This document shows positions 19,593 through 30,254 of a DNA stretch of 47,034 bases, in pieces. Below the pieces are notes generated by a model. It saw nothing but the letters and a program-made list of their open reading frames with translations, was not told the DNA's origin and did not search any database. The stretch comes from Seminavis robusta (lineage: Eukaryota; Bacillariophyta; Bacillariophyceae; Naviculales; Naviculaceae). Location: positions 1 through 47,034 of the forward strand of contig CAICTM010000813.1 in the NCBI GenBank assembly GCA_903772945.1, in the 5' to 3' direction. Every line of letters starts with the position of its first letter. Position 1 is the first letter of the stretch. A program made the position numbers and the translations under genes.

Positions 19593-21769
19593 ATGGTGCG
19601 TTTCGCAGTTGCTCTTTCCTTGCTGTCGGCAACGACAACAGCCTTTATTGTTCCATCCAAGCCATTGGCCTTCAAGATTCCTGCCACGAGCTCTACCACG
19701 GCTCTTGCCAGCGGCTGTCCTTTTTCGGGAGGAGTCGTCCTTCCTGGATATCCACCTGTCAAAGTCCAAGAAGAATACGCAGATGCCTTGGACAAGATCG
19801 ATTGGGATGAAGTCAAGTCGGATCTCAAGTCGCTCTTTTCCGATTCCAAAGACTGGTGGCCGGCCGATTATGGTCATTACGGTGGACTCTTTATTCGCTT
19901 AGCATGGCATTGTACGGGATCCTACCGCATGAGCGATGGCCGTGGTGGATGCGACGGTGGCGCCCAACGCTTTGACCCCGAGCGAAGTTGGGATGACAAT
20001 ACCAATCTCGACAAGGCGCGCAAGTTATTGGAACCCATCAAGCTCAAGCATGGACTGGGTCTCAGTTGGGGTGACTTATTCGTCTTGGCAGGAACCATGT
20101 CCATTGAAGATATGGGTGGACCCTACTTGGGATTCTGTGGAGGAAGAATCGACATGGTGGACAATGCTCAAACAAGAGCCTTGGGACCATCGCCTGAACA
20201 AGAAGCCTTTGCCGAGTGTCCCGTTCAAGGAGATTGTCCAGCACCGTTGGGCCAAAATACATTGGGGTAAGTGTCGGAAACCAGAAAGCAATCAAGTAGC
20301 TGTACTGTTCATCCTCAATGTTCTCTCACGTTCACACCTTCATTTCCATATCTTTCTCATGACAGATTGGTAAGAACACACGGCTCCTAACTTATTGCCG
20401 CCATATTCATACGGTTTACTCACCTCACCCGTCCTTTATTCATCAGATTTACGTCAATCCCGAAGGGCCCATGGCCAAACCAGACCCTCAAGGTGCTGCC
20501 GATACCATTCGTGACGTGTTTGGGAGGATGGACATGGATGACAGGGAAAATGTCGCCTTGATTGGCGGTGGCCACACCTTCGGCAAGGCTCACGGGGCCA
20601 GCAAGTCGTCTCCTGGCGACTACCCCTACGAAAATCCTGCCAATCCATGGGACGGTCCAAAGGGAGATGGAACTGTCACGTCGGGCTTTGAAGGTGCTTG
20701 GACGGCGGCACCCACACAATGGGACAATGCCTATTTTAAGAATCTCATCGATTACGAGTGGGAATCACATATGGGACCCGGTGGACATTACCAGTGGCGC
20801 ATCAAGGGCGGCAAGGGACCAAAGGCACCCATGGCACATGGCGAGGGCGACCAAGACCTGATGATGTTGACCACTGACATTGGACTGGTGACAGATCCGG
20901 AATACAAAAAGTACGTGGAGGAATTTGCCAATGACCCGGAAGCCTTTGCCCAAGCCTTTGGCGAAGTTTGGTACAAGCTCGTCAATCGTGATATGGGACC
21001 TGTGGCGCGTTGTGTTGGACCCGACGTGGCCCCAGCTCAAGCATTCCAGTTCCCCTTGCCCGAAAAACCGAAGAAGCTGGCCAACATGAACAAGGTTGCA
21101 AAAGATATCAATGCCTTGCTGGAAGATTCGTCTCCAGACGACTTTATTCGTTTGGCCACGCAATCGGCCAATACCTATCGTGCCACGGACTACCTAGGGG
21201 GGTGCAACGGTGCTCGCATCCGCCATTCTCCCGGCAAGGACTGGCCTGCTAATGCGGGTTTGGACAAGACACTTGCTCAACTTGAAGGAATCAAGGAGAG
21301 CCATGGCGATGGACTCTCCTGGGCTGATTTGATTGTCTTGGCAGGAAACAAGGCCGCGGAAAAACTGGGTGCTCCTGGTTTGCCCTTTTGTCCTGGAAGG
21401 ACGGATGCGCCCGATGGTGATGGATGGAAGCCGGTGGAACACTTCAACAAGGAATTGCCCGCGACTGTGAAGGATGTTGTGGATCGATACCAATTACGTG
21501 GCTTGTCGGCCAAGGAATTTGTTGCTCTTCAATTTCCTTCCTATTCCAGCTCGGCGGCTCTCAAGGCGGCACTTGAAAGCAGTGACACTAGTGGTGATGT
21601 GACGGCTGAAGCCCTTCAATTCTATCCTGAACTGCGTACTTGGGCTGAATATTACGTCGCGTCAGGTGACAAAGTGTACGGCAATGATTTTGCCTCGGCG
21701 TGGACGAACTTTATGAACGCCGACCGCTTTGATGGACCTCTTGGAAACGAGTGCGAATTGGCTCCATAG
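19593..21769 (+). CDS. katG: Catalase-peroxidase KatG, plastid-targeted
   Basis: Three exons, 19593-20266, 20366-20369 (4 nt) and 20447-21769, give 666 residues. The haem distal triad is R102, W105, H106 (RLAWH). The covalent adduct partners are W105, Y228 (in LIYVNPEGP) and M254 (in RMDMDD). The proximal His is H269 in GGHTFGK. The offsets match bacterial KatG numbering by one or two residues. KatG disproportionates hydrogen peroxide and has peroxidase activity. The N terminus ([15 protein letters not shown]) is a bipartite plastid presequence. The C-terminal half is the inactive duplicated domain, slightly short for the family. The 4-nt exon is needed to recover the universally conserved [10 protein letters not shown]; joining 20266 directly to 20447 shifts the frame. 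The gene family is bacterial in origin and reached algae by transfer. Confidence 0.93.
20366..20369 (+). other. Inferred 4-nt microexon (ATTG) in katG
   Basis: It is flanked by TTCTCATGACAG on the left and GTAAGAAC on the right, both good splice sites. Exon 1 ends in GG (phase 2). GG+A gives Gly, TTG gives Leu, and the next exon begins ATT TAC (Ile-Tyr), rebuilding the conserved GLIY. The flanking introns are 99 bp and 77 bp. No single GT-AG intron in this interval restores the frame and the motif. Confidence 0.75.
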
Positions 21770-22248
21770 TTCTGTACTATACCGGTACGGGAGCAGTAGA
21801 CACGAAGGCATACAAGAAAACAGCGCCAGTCACTCCAACATTCACTGACACGGTATGTATTTCCTGCTAGCCAAGAGAAACCACAGGCTATGCGAGTCTA
21901 AAGGCTACACATACACATTCACAGCAACAACGAAGGCACAGACATGCTATGCATCCCTACTACGTAGCTACCTGGTAGCATTCATCATAGTTAATCATTA
22001 GGGTACAGTATCTTGTTATCAGGAATTACCGGCAATAGCTATGCATAGGACATCGAAGGACATTGGGCATAAGTTGCTATCAAAATCAAGGGGGGTACAT
22101 GTTATCAAGTAGGGAGTCTCCTGGAGTACAGATAGACGGTGCTGATCGGTGGCTAGCCACTAGCTAGACAGGAGCATTTACTGCTTACTAGAATAACCAG
22201 GCCACTGACCCATTGCTCCTGGCTAGATGTCCCAACTCTGTTTCTACA
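21770..22248. other. Convergent 3' intergenic region
   Basis: It lies between the stops of katG and the minus-strand Lys/Glu-rich gene. It holds TATACCGGTACGGG just after the katG stop. From about 22150 on it belongs to the segment duplicated at 17.8 kb. No gene. Confidence 0.5.
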
Positions 22249-23025
22249 TCAATCCTCCGACTCCTTCTGGGCTTGCTTTTCCGCCTCGAGCAATATTGCC
22301 ACATTGTCAGATATCTCTGCAACCTCCTTGGCTCTAGCGGCATCGTCGTCTGCTTTCTTTCTGTCCTTTCCAGTCTTCTCTTTCTCTGCCTCGTTCTCCT
22401 TCTTTTCCTGGTTGCCCTCACTCGTAGTTTCTTCTTTGAGTGCCGCTGTGGATGCAGTCTTGACCTTTTTCTTTGGGGGTGGTGTGCTGGTGGCTTGTTC
22501 CTCCTCCTTTGACCTTTTGGCCCCGGCTTGACGCTTCTTGCCAGGAGACTTTTGGTCTGGCTCCTTGCCTTCCGCATTGTTGTTCATCATGGGCAACACA
22601 CGGACTCCATGCTTGGCCGCAAAGGCCACAATATCTGGTTTATCTTTGAGAGATTCATGCACCAGAGATAGTTCTTCCGTTCTAATTTGAGCATGTTTCA
22701 AGGCCAAGTCACAGCATTCGATTTTGGTCTTGGCGGCATCAATCTTGCGGGTCAAGTGTTGGTTGAACCCTGAGCCCCCAATTGGACGCTCTCGGTTGGT
22801 AAACTTGTATTGATCTGGATCCAGTCGGAAGCAATGGGCACACATGCACTTGGTTTCCTTGTGGCAAAGGACAGTGATATGGTCTCCCACATCCAGGAGA
22901 ATGGGCCACCTATTCTTGTAGGCTTCGAGAAATAACTCGTCACTCAGTTCTTCCATCTTGAAGGGGCCGAGATTGAGCTTTTTCAGGTTGTCTTTGCCCT
23001 TGGCAGCCTTCTTCTTGGGAGGCAT
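22249..23025 (-). CDS. Unknown Lys/Glu-rich protein with a Cys cluster and NLS
   Basis: The product has 258 residues. The N terminus is basic (PPKKKAAKGK). A central part (about 35-125) looks folded and carries a small cysteine/histidine cluster, LCHKETKCMCAHC, that could bind zinc. The second half is low-complexity Lys/Glu with PPPKKKVKT, close to an SV40-type nuclear localisation signal, and a predicted helical coiled segment at the end. I do not recognise the family. A broken copy of the 3' two-thirds lies 4.4 kb away at 17830-18440, which indicates local duplication. Nuclear localisation is inferred only from the basic motif. Confidence 0.62.
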   Translation of the reverse strand: MPPKKKAAKGKDNLKKLNLGPFKMEELSDELFLEAYKNRWPILLDVGDHITVLCHKETKCMCAHCFRLDPDQYKFTNRERPIGGSGFNQHLTRKIDAAKTKIECCDLALKHAQIRTEELSLVHESLKDKPDIVAFAAKHGVRVLPMMNNNAEGKEPDQKSPGKKRQAGAKRSKEEEQATSTPPPKKKVKTASTAALKEETTSEGNQEKKENEAEKEKTGKDRKKADDDAARAKEVAEISDNVAILLEAEKQAQKESED

Positions 23026-23588
23026 GGTTGGCTTGTACCGGTAGATACCGTCTGTGGGGAGATATCAATACTGTATTCAGAATATGGTAAGACGACAACG
23101 ATAATGGAATACGGTATGCAGTGCTTACGTTATACAGTAGGAGCAGACACAATGATCTTATAACGGCAAGGTAGCACTTGCTTGGAGAGAAGCAGGCTCC
23201 TCTTCAGGCCAAGTTAGCAGTGCAGGACGATTGCAAGGTATTTAGCGCCTTCTAGATAGAAGGGGTTACAGATGTTTCTGTGCCTTTGATAGATAACAAG
23301 GAGCAACAAGGTCGTACGATACGCTCTCTGGTCTTCTTGCTGTCAGAAGATACGGTATTGCGTCATGAGCGGGAACGCCAAGTCATTAGCATTCTGGGAT
23401 TGTGTTGGGAATGGATCCAAAAGCCGACAATGGCACAACGCAAATGTCGGCCCGCTACTACCACCCGCTACCGGTACGAACCTCAAGACCATACTGGGGC
23501 TGATCAGCGTCGTCTCCGGTGTCTCTTACCACAATTTTTCTGGCTAGTTAGTTTGTAGCCACCAGGCCAACAGTAATCGACGACCAGC
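23026..23588. other. Divergent intergenic/promoter region
   Basis: It lies between the start of the Lys/Glu-rich gene and the start of the INTS7-like gene. It contains TGTACCGGTAGATACCG at about 23035 and GCTACCGGTACGA near 23468. Short open frames on the plus strand (23280-23558) show no domain. Confidence 0.45.
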
Positions 23589-26500
23589 ATGACAACCCGC
23601 AAGAGTCGCAATGAGATTGGTCCATTGATTCTGCAGCTCAAGGAGGCATGTCGTCGTCCTCTGTTCACGGAAATAGTTCTGGATGAATCGAAACAGTCCA
23701 AGGAACTTCAGGCCATCAAAGAACAACGGCAGGATCCAGACTCGACCGCAATCTTGCCACCAGAAACGCAGAGTCTTCCTCAACCACTGTCGTCATCCTC
23801 TGCTTCCAGCAAGCAGCAACCCTCCAAAGATGCAACCGAAAAGAAAACATGGAGAGAAGTGAGTCTATCTGAGCCTGTTTTATGGCTGAGGCGGTGCTTT
23901 TGGATATCTCCCCCATGTTCCTAACTAACTGATCCTCTCATTTTCTGTCTTCTTTTCTTTCTTTGCTACCTTCCCTTTCCCCATCCTAATTATGCCCTAT
24001 CTTTTAGCTGCTGAAAGAAGCTTCCACTTTGCTACCCTACATGACAGATGAGGAACACGGCGAAATATCTCATCTGGCTTCCATTCTTCTACTGGGATTC
24101 TTGTTGCCATCTTCTACCGGCAATGAGTACTTTCTCTTGCAACACTGCCTAGACGACAACCTGTCCAAACAAGATATTGCCACTGCTACAAACAAATACA
24201 TTTTGGACATGAAATTGGAAGAACGTCTCGAGAATACCTGCCGCCATTACGCGGCATTTGAGTTTGGCGAATTTGACACACTCACCGATGCCACGTGGGA
24301 ACTCGCCTTTGACTCCTTCCTCCACCAAGGGCTGGCACCCTTTCTATCGGGACGAACCGCACATTACCAACACGTGGACTTGTTCCATTTACTTGCCATG
24401 GCCATTCATCCACAACCAGTGGCAGCAGCAGAGTTGGACGACGACGACAAGTCCATGGCGCGTAGGTTCATGAACAATCGACACGCCCATTCCTTGCATG
24501 TCAATTACGGACACCGACTCAAGATCATCCACATGCTGATCCAGAACATGGTCCTTCCGGCTCATGATCCCAATCTACCCATGATACACTGTCCCTTGTT
24601 TGATGATGCTCTGCCACATTTGCGGGCATCCTTGCACACGTTTGCTCAGGGAGCCGTCTCCATGGAAGAGGCACACTTGGCACGAGCCGCCATGTTGACC
24701 ATTGCCATTCAAAGCAACCTCGTAACGATGCGAAAAGAAGAATGGGATTTCTTGATCAATCGAATGGTCGATGATCGGACGCGCTATCCCGGTTGCCGCA
24801 AAGGTTGTCCACGAATGTTGAAGGATATTGGACTGACCGTTCCTTGTGATGATATCGACTTTTGTCCCCATGCAGGAAGAGGCCGTCACTTGGCAGAGTT
24901 TCTGATACGAACCTGTCAATCACGGCGTCGTGCGGACAATGTGTTTCTCCACGAAGCCTTTTCGTCCTTGACCGATGCTATTGAATGGCAAACGCACTGT
25001 TGGATGCAACCTGAGGATGAAGAACCATCGGATAGCGAGGAAACACCCTGTATGTTGGCTTCCTTGTTGTTTGCTGCCCGCGCCTTTTATAATTTCCTCC
25101 TGCCCGTGGAGGAGCTCAAGAACAGCATCGAGCAGCAAGACGAAGCTCTATTGGAAGCGGTTGGGAGACGCGATGATATCAAAGCCTGTGCCATCCAACT
25201 CTTACACCACTTTGACCCAACCATTGCAAGTCAAGCAGCCGAGCTGTTGTCCCTGGCGCTGGCATACGGCAAAAAAGAAACTACCACGGAATGTGCCCAA
25301 CAAATCTACTTGACCCTTCAGGTATCTCTCGACAATCTATGCTCGAACAAAACGGAATGGAACCAGCAGCTTCAGTCGAGCCTCCGGAACGTTGTTTCGG
25401 CCACATCCAGATTGTCGCCATCCTTTGCTCTCTCGTTTCTCAACCTCCTGTACAAAAAGGTAAAGGGCATGGGACCCGTGAGTAGTGATGCTGATGACAA
25501 AGATGTGGAAATGAAGGATGCATCAGAGGACAAGGCGGCTACAAAACACAAAGATGACAAATCCAACAAGGAGCTGAAACGCAAAGCAACACAGAGACTC
25601 TACTTACTTCAGTTGGTATCCACTACTGCCATTGCAAACTCCGTCATCGCAGCGGGAAAAACAGACACGTTGCTGGAACTTCTCAAGGAAGAGTCTGAGG
25701 AATCATTACAAAGCGAGATTGTTGCAGCTCTTTTGGCTTGTCGGCAAGCGCGGTTCTTCGTGCAAGAAAAGGATCCTGCTCGCGATGCAGCACTCGGCGC
25801 CGTCAAGAAGATGAGTGATCGCTGGAGGCTGTATCAGGTTGCCCGTTTGGCCTTGAGGACTGGTAGTTTTGCGGTTGCTAGTCGCTGCTACGGGCAACTC
25901 CTCCAATCACCGTTGAGTGAGCGAACATTTCTGTGGATGAGCTCTCTTGCCAATATCTCCAACTGCGAACTGTGTCTGTCGAAGCATGCGGCCAAAGGGA
26001 TCCCTTCAGCGACGATTTCCATGCGTGCTGCCATGTCCATGCTTTTGTCGCTCAAGGCGTTGGATGGATCGATTGACGCGGATTACAGCAGAACAATCAG
26101 CATTGTCAGTCTGCGGTTGGATTTTCTGGACCTGCTGACTGGACTTCGCCAACTGATTCGCGAAATGAGACTGACTGGGGTTGGACCAGTCAAGCGAACC
26201 AGGTCAATGATGCATTTCCAGAACATTCTTAGGTGTTTCGACGGCCTGGCCAACCGATACAGGCAGGTCTATCAGCGGTATGGCTTATTCTGTTCTCAGC
26301 AGTCGAGAACATCGTTCAGAACCCTGCATGCTCTCTGCCGGTTTGTGGCTCGGTCAATTCGATCGGTGTTTTCGGATGTCCACCCTTCACAGAAGAAAGA
26401 AGACAATCTGCGTTCAACCGGGCCGCAAGGTGATTCAGCTCTTGCCGTTGTACGGTTCATGCTTCGTGTCGACGATCAGCTGTTACAAAAGATGACTCCA

Positions 26501-27151
26501 TCGACGGATCTAGTGATAAGGGCAGCAGCAATGCTCGAGGTTGTTGATGGAATCCTTCTCTGCCCACCGCCTTTCCCGCTTGAACTTCTTAGCGTCTCGC
26601 GTCTTCCTCTCGGCGAGATTCATTTGTCAGCCGACCCCGAGTATACCGGAATCGATGGAAGTGATGGGTTTCCTGACGGACAAAGGCCAGAGCTTGGTAC
26701 CATCGAGTGCTACCCTGGCATCGCATTTGATTTCTATGCCACTGGGACGATTCCGGCATCGTTCCTAGCCAGCGCGAAGCTCTCCTTCTCGATAATCTTG
26801 CTGTGGCATAGGGCCAGCTACGTTGGGCCTCTGCAGGAAGACGAGCACATTGGCGACGAAAAGCAGGAGGACGAGGCCATGGCAGATGAGAAGCAAGAGG
26901 AAGACGCGGCTGCTGCTCCTCCTAAGGCCGTTCCAAGACCGTGGGACTACACACTGGCTTCCACGAGTATGCTAGTGAGTGGCAAATTCAGCTTTAAAGT
27001 GGAGTGCCCTCCTATTCGAGAAGAAGGAAACTATGTGATTGACGTGAAGTTGGGTTGTCGTGATGTAAGAGGAGGGGAATGGGAAGTTGCCATGAAGGAT
27101 GAATTTCGGAAGATGAAGGTACAGGCAACTCGCTCGAGCTGGCATGGATAG
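23589..27151 (+). CDS. Integrator complex subunit 7-like protein
   Basis: Two exons, 23589-23858 and 24008-27151, joined by a GTGAGT-TTTTAG intron, encode 1137 residues. The protein is almost entirely helical (ARM/HEAT-like). The segment around residues 670-720 (RWRLYQVARLALRTG, then ERTFLWMSSLANISNCE) and the following helices (LRLDFLDLLTGLRQLI, FDGLANRYRQVYQRYG) resemble the conserved C-terminal half of metazoan INTS7. Integrator cleaves nascent RNA and terminates paused RNA polymerase II. There is an acidic Lys/Asp-rich linker (about 575-600) and a late low-complexity acidic insert (about 1035-1065). The assignment rests on recalled similarity in one region, so another ARM-repeat protein is possible. 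Its stop is 93 bp from the stop of the convergent rhomboid gene. Confidence 0.6.
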
Positions 27152-27244
27152 ATCGCCAGGTCTAAGGCACATAAAACCGGGTAGATCAAGATCGTAGAGC
27201 TCGCTTTTCTCTGTGAATTGTTGTTGTGTTGTTGATGGAGGACA

Positions 27245-28751
27245 TCACTTCCGCCAGAATTGCTTCGGCTTGATGGACCTGTTGGGAACAGAATGTCTTG
27301 GTGGTTGACTCGGTTTACGCCACGGTTTGTCGGTCATATCATGAACTCGCTCGTTTACTTGCATTCGTCTTGTCATGCGCCGAAACCGCTTTGCAACCTT
27401 TTCTGGGATGGACTCTATCTCCCTGGGAAAACGCACCACAGGCTTGTCCACTAGAAACCGTCCGCCTTCCGGCAGTTCGAGAAGGTATAGGCGAGGGCCG
27501 AAGTAATAGGCCGCCGCTCCACCACCAACGAGACCACCTGGAAAAAGTGCCATGATGTGAGGAACCAAAGTAGGGACGGACACCAGGTATGTTTGCTCTT
27601 GCTTCATACCCATTCGTTCCTTGTTTCTTACTTACCCAAGTGCGCCCAATTGTCAATCATTGGACTCATACCGCCAACGACAAGGTTAAGCACCACAGTC
27701 TGCGACACGAAGATGAAGTGCAGGGATCAGAATTTGTGAGTATGCGAATAGAGAGAGGAAGCCTTGGGCTGATGCCCCGTGCACATTGCACTTCTTGCAC
27801 AAGAAGCGACTGTCACTCTGCATACCTGCAGAATTGCACTCTGCATACTCTCACCCTGGCGGCCCAGCAACCAATCATTTCTTGCCAAGAAAACAAGCTG
27901 AGCACCAATGATACCAAAGACAGCACCGCTGGCTCCCAACCCAGGATTGGGGGACTGGTAGGCGGACACAACATTTCCAGCTACACCTGCTGCAAGGTAG
28001 GTGGACAAGTATCGACTAAAAGCCAAAGCAGTATCCGTACAGTGAGAATTCAAGTTAGGCACAAAGAATAGAATCAAACGCTGGACAAGAAAGTAGAATG
28101 TGATGGACTGGCTTACCCTGGTCCAAACAACTTTTCAACCGAAGGGCCAATGTTGTTCAGAGAAAACATATTCATGGCGAGATGCGGGATGTTACCATGC
28201 AGGAAGACGGGAGTTACTAGCCTGTACAGCTCTTCTCCTCGCAATATCTTGTCGCTCATCTTGACACCCATCTGTGTTACTCTTGGGATAAAAGTTTGCA
28301 GGGCAAAGCAGATCAAATTGACCTGTTGGAATGGAGTTCAGGACAGTGAATATGAGTCGAGCCCATAGAACCCACAAGCAAAACCTAAATCACCAGTCTG
28401 CTGTTATGCATCCAGACTTACAATGATCAACTTTGAACTCAAATTGTACTTTCCTGGTCTTCGTGTCTTGAAGTTTACATTCCAAAGCCGAGCCTTGGCG
28501 TCCGTCTTGAACTCGTCCAGGTCCATCCATTTCCCGCCGTAGTCTCTCCGAGATGGCGCTTGCCGGTACATGGATATGGGAATGGCTGTCCGATGGTTAC
28601 CGCCGCTAGACGTCCATCCTGATCGACGAGTCCTTCTGCGCTGCGACGCAGGCTGACCCCACGATGGCCGTCCATACAGAGGATCGTGTGCCGAGGAGGG
28701 CGCCACACAGAAAGATGCCAGGATCAATGCCAAAGGTGCGAGGTGCTTCAT
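27245..28751 (-). CDS. Rhomboid-family intramembrane serine protease
   Basis: Five exons: 28751-28422, 28322-28117, 28015-27826, 27699-27636 and 27537-27245. All introns are GT-AG and the frame closes at 360 residues. The family motifs are all present: HGNIPHLAMNM (the H-x4-H-x3-N oxyanion region) in exon 2, GLGASGAVFG with the catalytic Ser in exon 3, and the catalytic His in DNWAHLGGLVGG, split by the fourth intron. Rhomboids cleave transmembrane helices within the bilayer. The N terminus is a signal-like segment (LAPLALILASFCVAPSSA), then a basic Arg/Ser-rich region. The C-terminal tail is strongly basic (KRFRRMTRRM, KPKQFWRK). The compartment is uncertain: secretory system or plastid envelope, with no A-F junction seen. 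Confidence 0.88.
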
Positions 28752-29363
28752 GATACCGATGCAATGACTACCGTACCAACTCGTCCTAACTAATACTAGT
28801 AAGCTGCTTCTCTGGCTGCAACAATAAAATGGGCTCGGCTTGACTCTTCACTTATCTAAAAGTGGTTGCCGTTTCACAAAAATCTGTGAGACCTTCACAC
28901 TTCACACAGACCTTCTACGGTATGCTCTCTGCCTTGTGTCTTTCTCCGTCGATGCTTGATGGGACATTGGTTTCAAGTTGATTGATGCCGACACGCCGAC
29001 TGCCAACGACTGACGTCACGGAAGAGCAAAAGAATGTGAAGCTGTCAGAAACCAATAGCCCAAAGTTATTCTCTGTTTAATAAAAGAAGCGTTCTAATAA
29101 GTCTTTATCTATCTCTTTTCCATTACTAGTACAGCGTAGTCAGTACGGAATCGAATCAGTCACCAGTCTGCCTTCTCAAGCAAGGCTCTGGCTCTGGGTC
29201 TCTGAGGTTTGTACGGTACACCAGGGATGTACCGGTAGCTCTAGCTACATGGGGTGGCCAGAGCTGTCAGAAATGATTTGTGGGAATGGAAAATTGCTTG
29301 TTCTGAAAGCAAGCTGGCAGAGGTGCAGAGGTCCTCGATGGCTCTAGCTAGTCTAGTCATCAT
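28752..29363. other. Intergenic region, no gene seen
   Basis: Upstream of the rhomboid gene and downstream of the next minus-strand gene. It contains TGTACGGTACACC and GTACCGGTAGC near 29209-29240, and CTAGTCTAG/CTAGCTA palindromes. A short plus-strand frame (29254-29457) has no domain. Confidence 0.5.
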
Positions 29364-30254
29364 TCAAGCACCCTTCACTTTCTCGAGAGAGGGAGCTGCA
29401 GCATTACCAATTCTAGCTCGGAATGTGAAACTCACCCGGATCCAACAGACCACGTAGAAGACGGTCATGGAAATGGGAATAAAGGCGTCATAGAGGACAT
29501 GGCCTCCGAAGTCCCTGATAAAACTTGAACACTGAGTGCTCTCAACCCATGCTAGAAGACCGAGAGGCAATGCTATCAGACAAGGAAACATGCTGTACTC
29601 AAAGCCTTTTGCTTCCTTGGGTTTCGTCATCTCATTCCAGGCAACCGCGCTCATTGCAATGGATTGAACGTAGGTGAAGCTTAGATTTACAGGGCAAAAC
29701 GGTTGCAAGCAAAGAGCAACAGAGCCAAGGACTCCCAGAAGAGACCAGGATTTTGCTGGCATGGCGGCTTTCAGTAACATGACCCAGAAGACAAAGAACG
29801 CCGGAAACAGAATTGCGAGGATTGCAACATGGGTGGAGCCCATAATACCACTTTCCCAGGGACTTTGATCCATACGCATCTCATCCCCAATGAAACGAAA
29901 CGTTGCCGACAAGGCTCCATGTCCAATGCCATGACCTACAATCCCTATGAGCTGATGAGTGCCTGCCAATTTCGTGGCTCTTTCCATTTCTGGTTGATCT
30001 TTCAATACTTTGAGGATAGAGTAGTGAGCCGCGGCCAAGATGATATTGGCACAGAAACACAAATCATGGGTCGACCAAAACCCGTTCTGATCACCGGTTG
30101 GGTCCTCCTCCTCGACTAGGCAGAAGCCTTGTTGTTTCCAAGATGGATCAAAGATACTGTCTCGATGAAAGCCCACGATGTAGGCAAATGCCAACGTATT
30201 GACCAATGACAAAGCATGCACTGTATCTCCTAGATTAGCCCAATTTGATGACAT
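29364..30254 (-). CDS. Unknown polytopic membrane protein
   Basis: A single uninterrupted frame of 296 residues with about seven or eight hydrophobic stretches, among them VNTLAFAYIVGF, ANIILAAAHYSILKV, VAILAILFPAFFVFWVMLL, LLGVLGSVALCL, LIALPLGLLAWV and PISMTVFYVVCWI. Polar residues cluster in membrane-proximal positions: HDLCFCAN, HQLIGIVGHGIGHG and GGHVLYDAF. Such intramembrane His residues recall metal-dependent hydrolases of the ceramidase/CREST group, but the exact motif is not matched and I do not assign a family. There is no cleavable signal. The C terminus is short and basic. Confidence 0.65.
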   Translation of the reverse strand: MSSNWANLGDTVHALSLVNTLAFAYIVGFHRDSIFDPSWKQQGFCLVEEEDPTGDQNGFWSTHDLCFCANIILAAAHYSILKVLKDQPEMERATKLAGTHQLIGIVGHGIGHGALSATFRFIGDEMRMDQSPWESGIMGSTHVAILAILFPAFFVFWVMLLKAAMPAKSWSLLGVLGSVALCLQPFCPVNLSFTYVQSIAMSAVAWNEMTKPKEAKGFEYSMFPCLIALPLGLLAWVESTQCSSFIRDFGGHVLYDAFIPISMTVFYVVCWIRVSFTFRARIGNAAAPSLEKVKGA

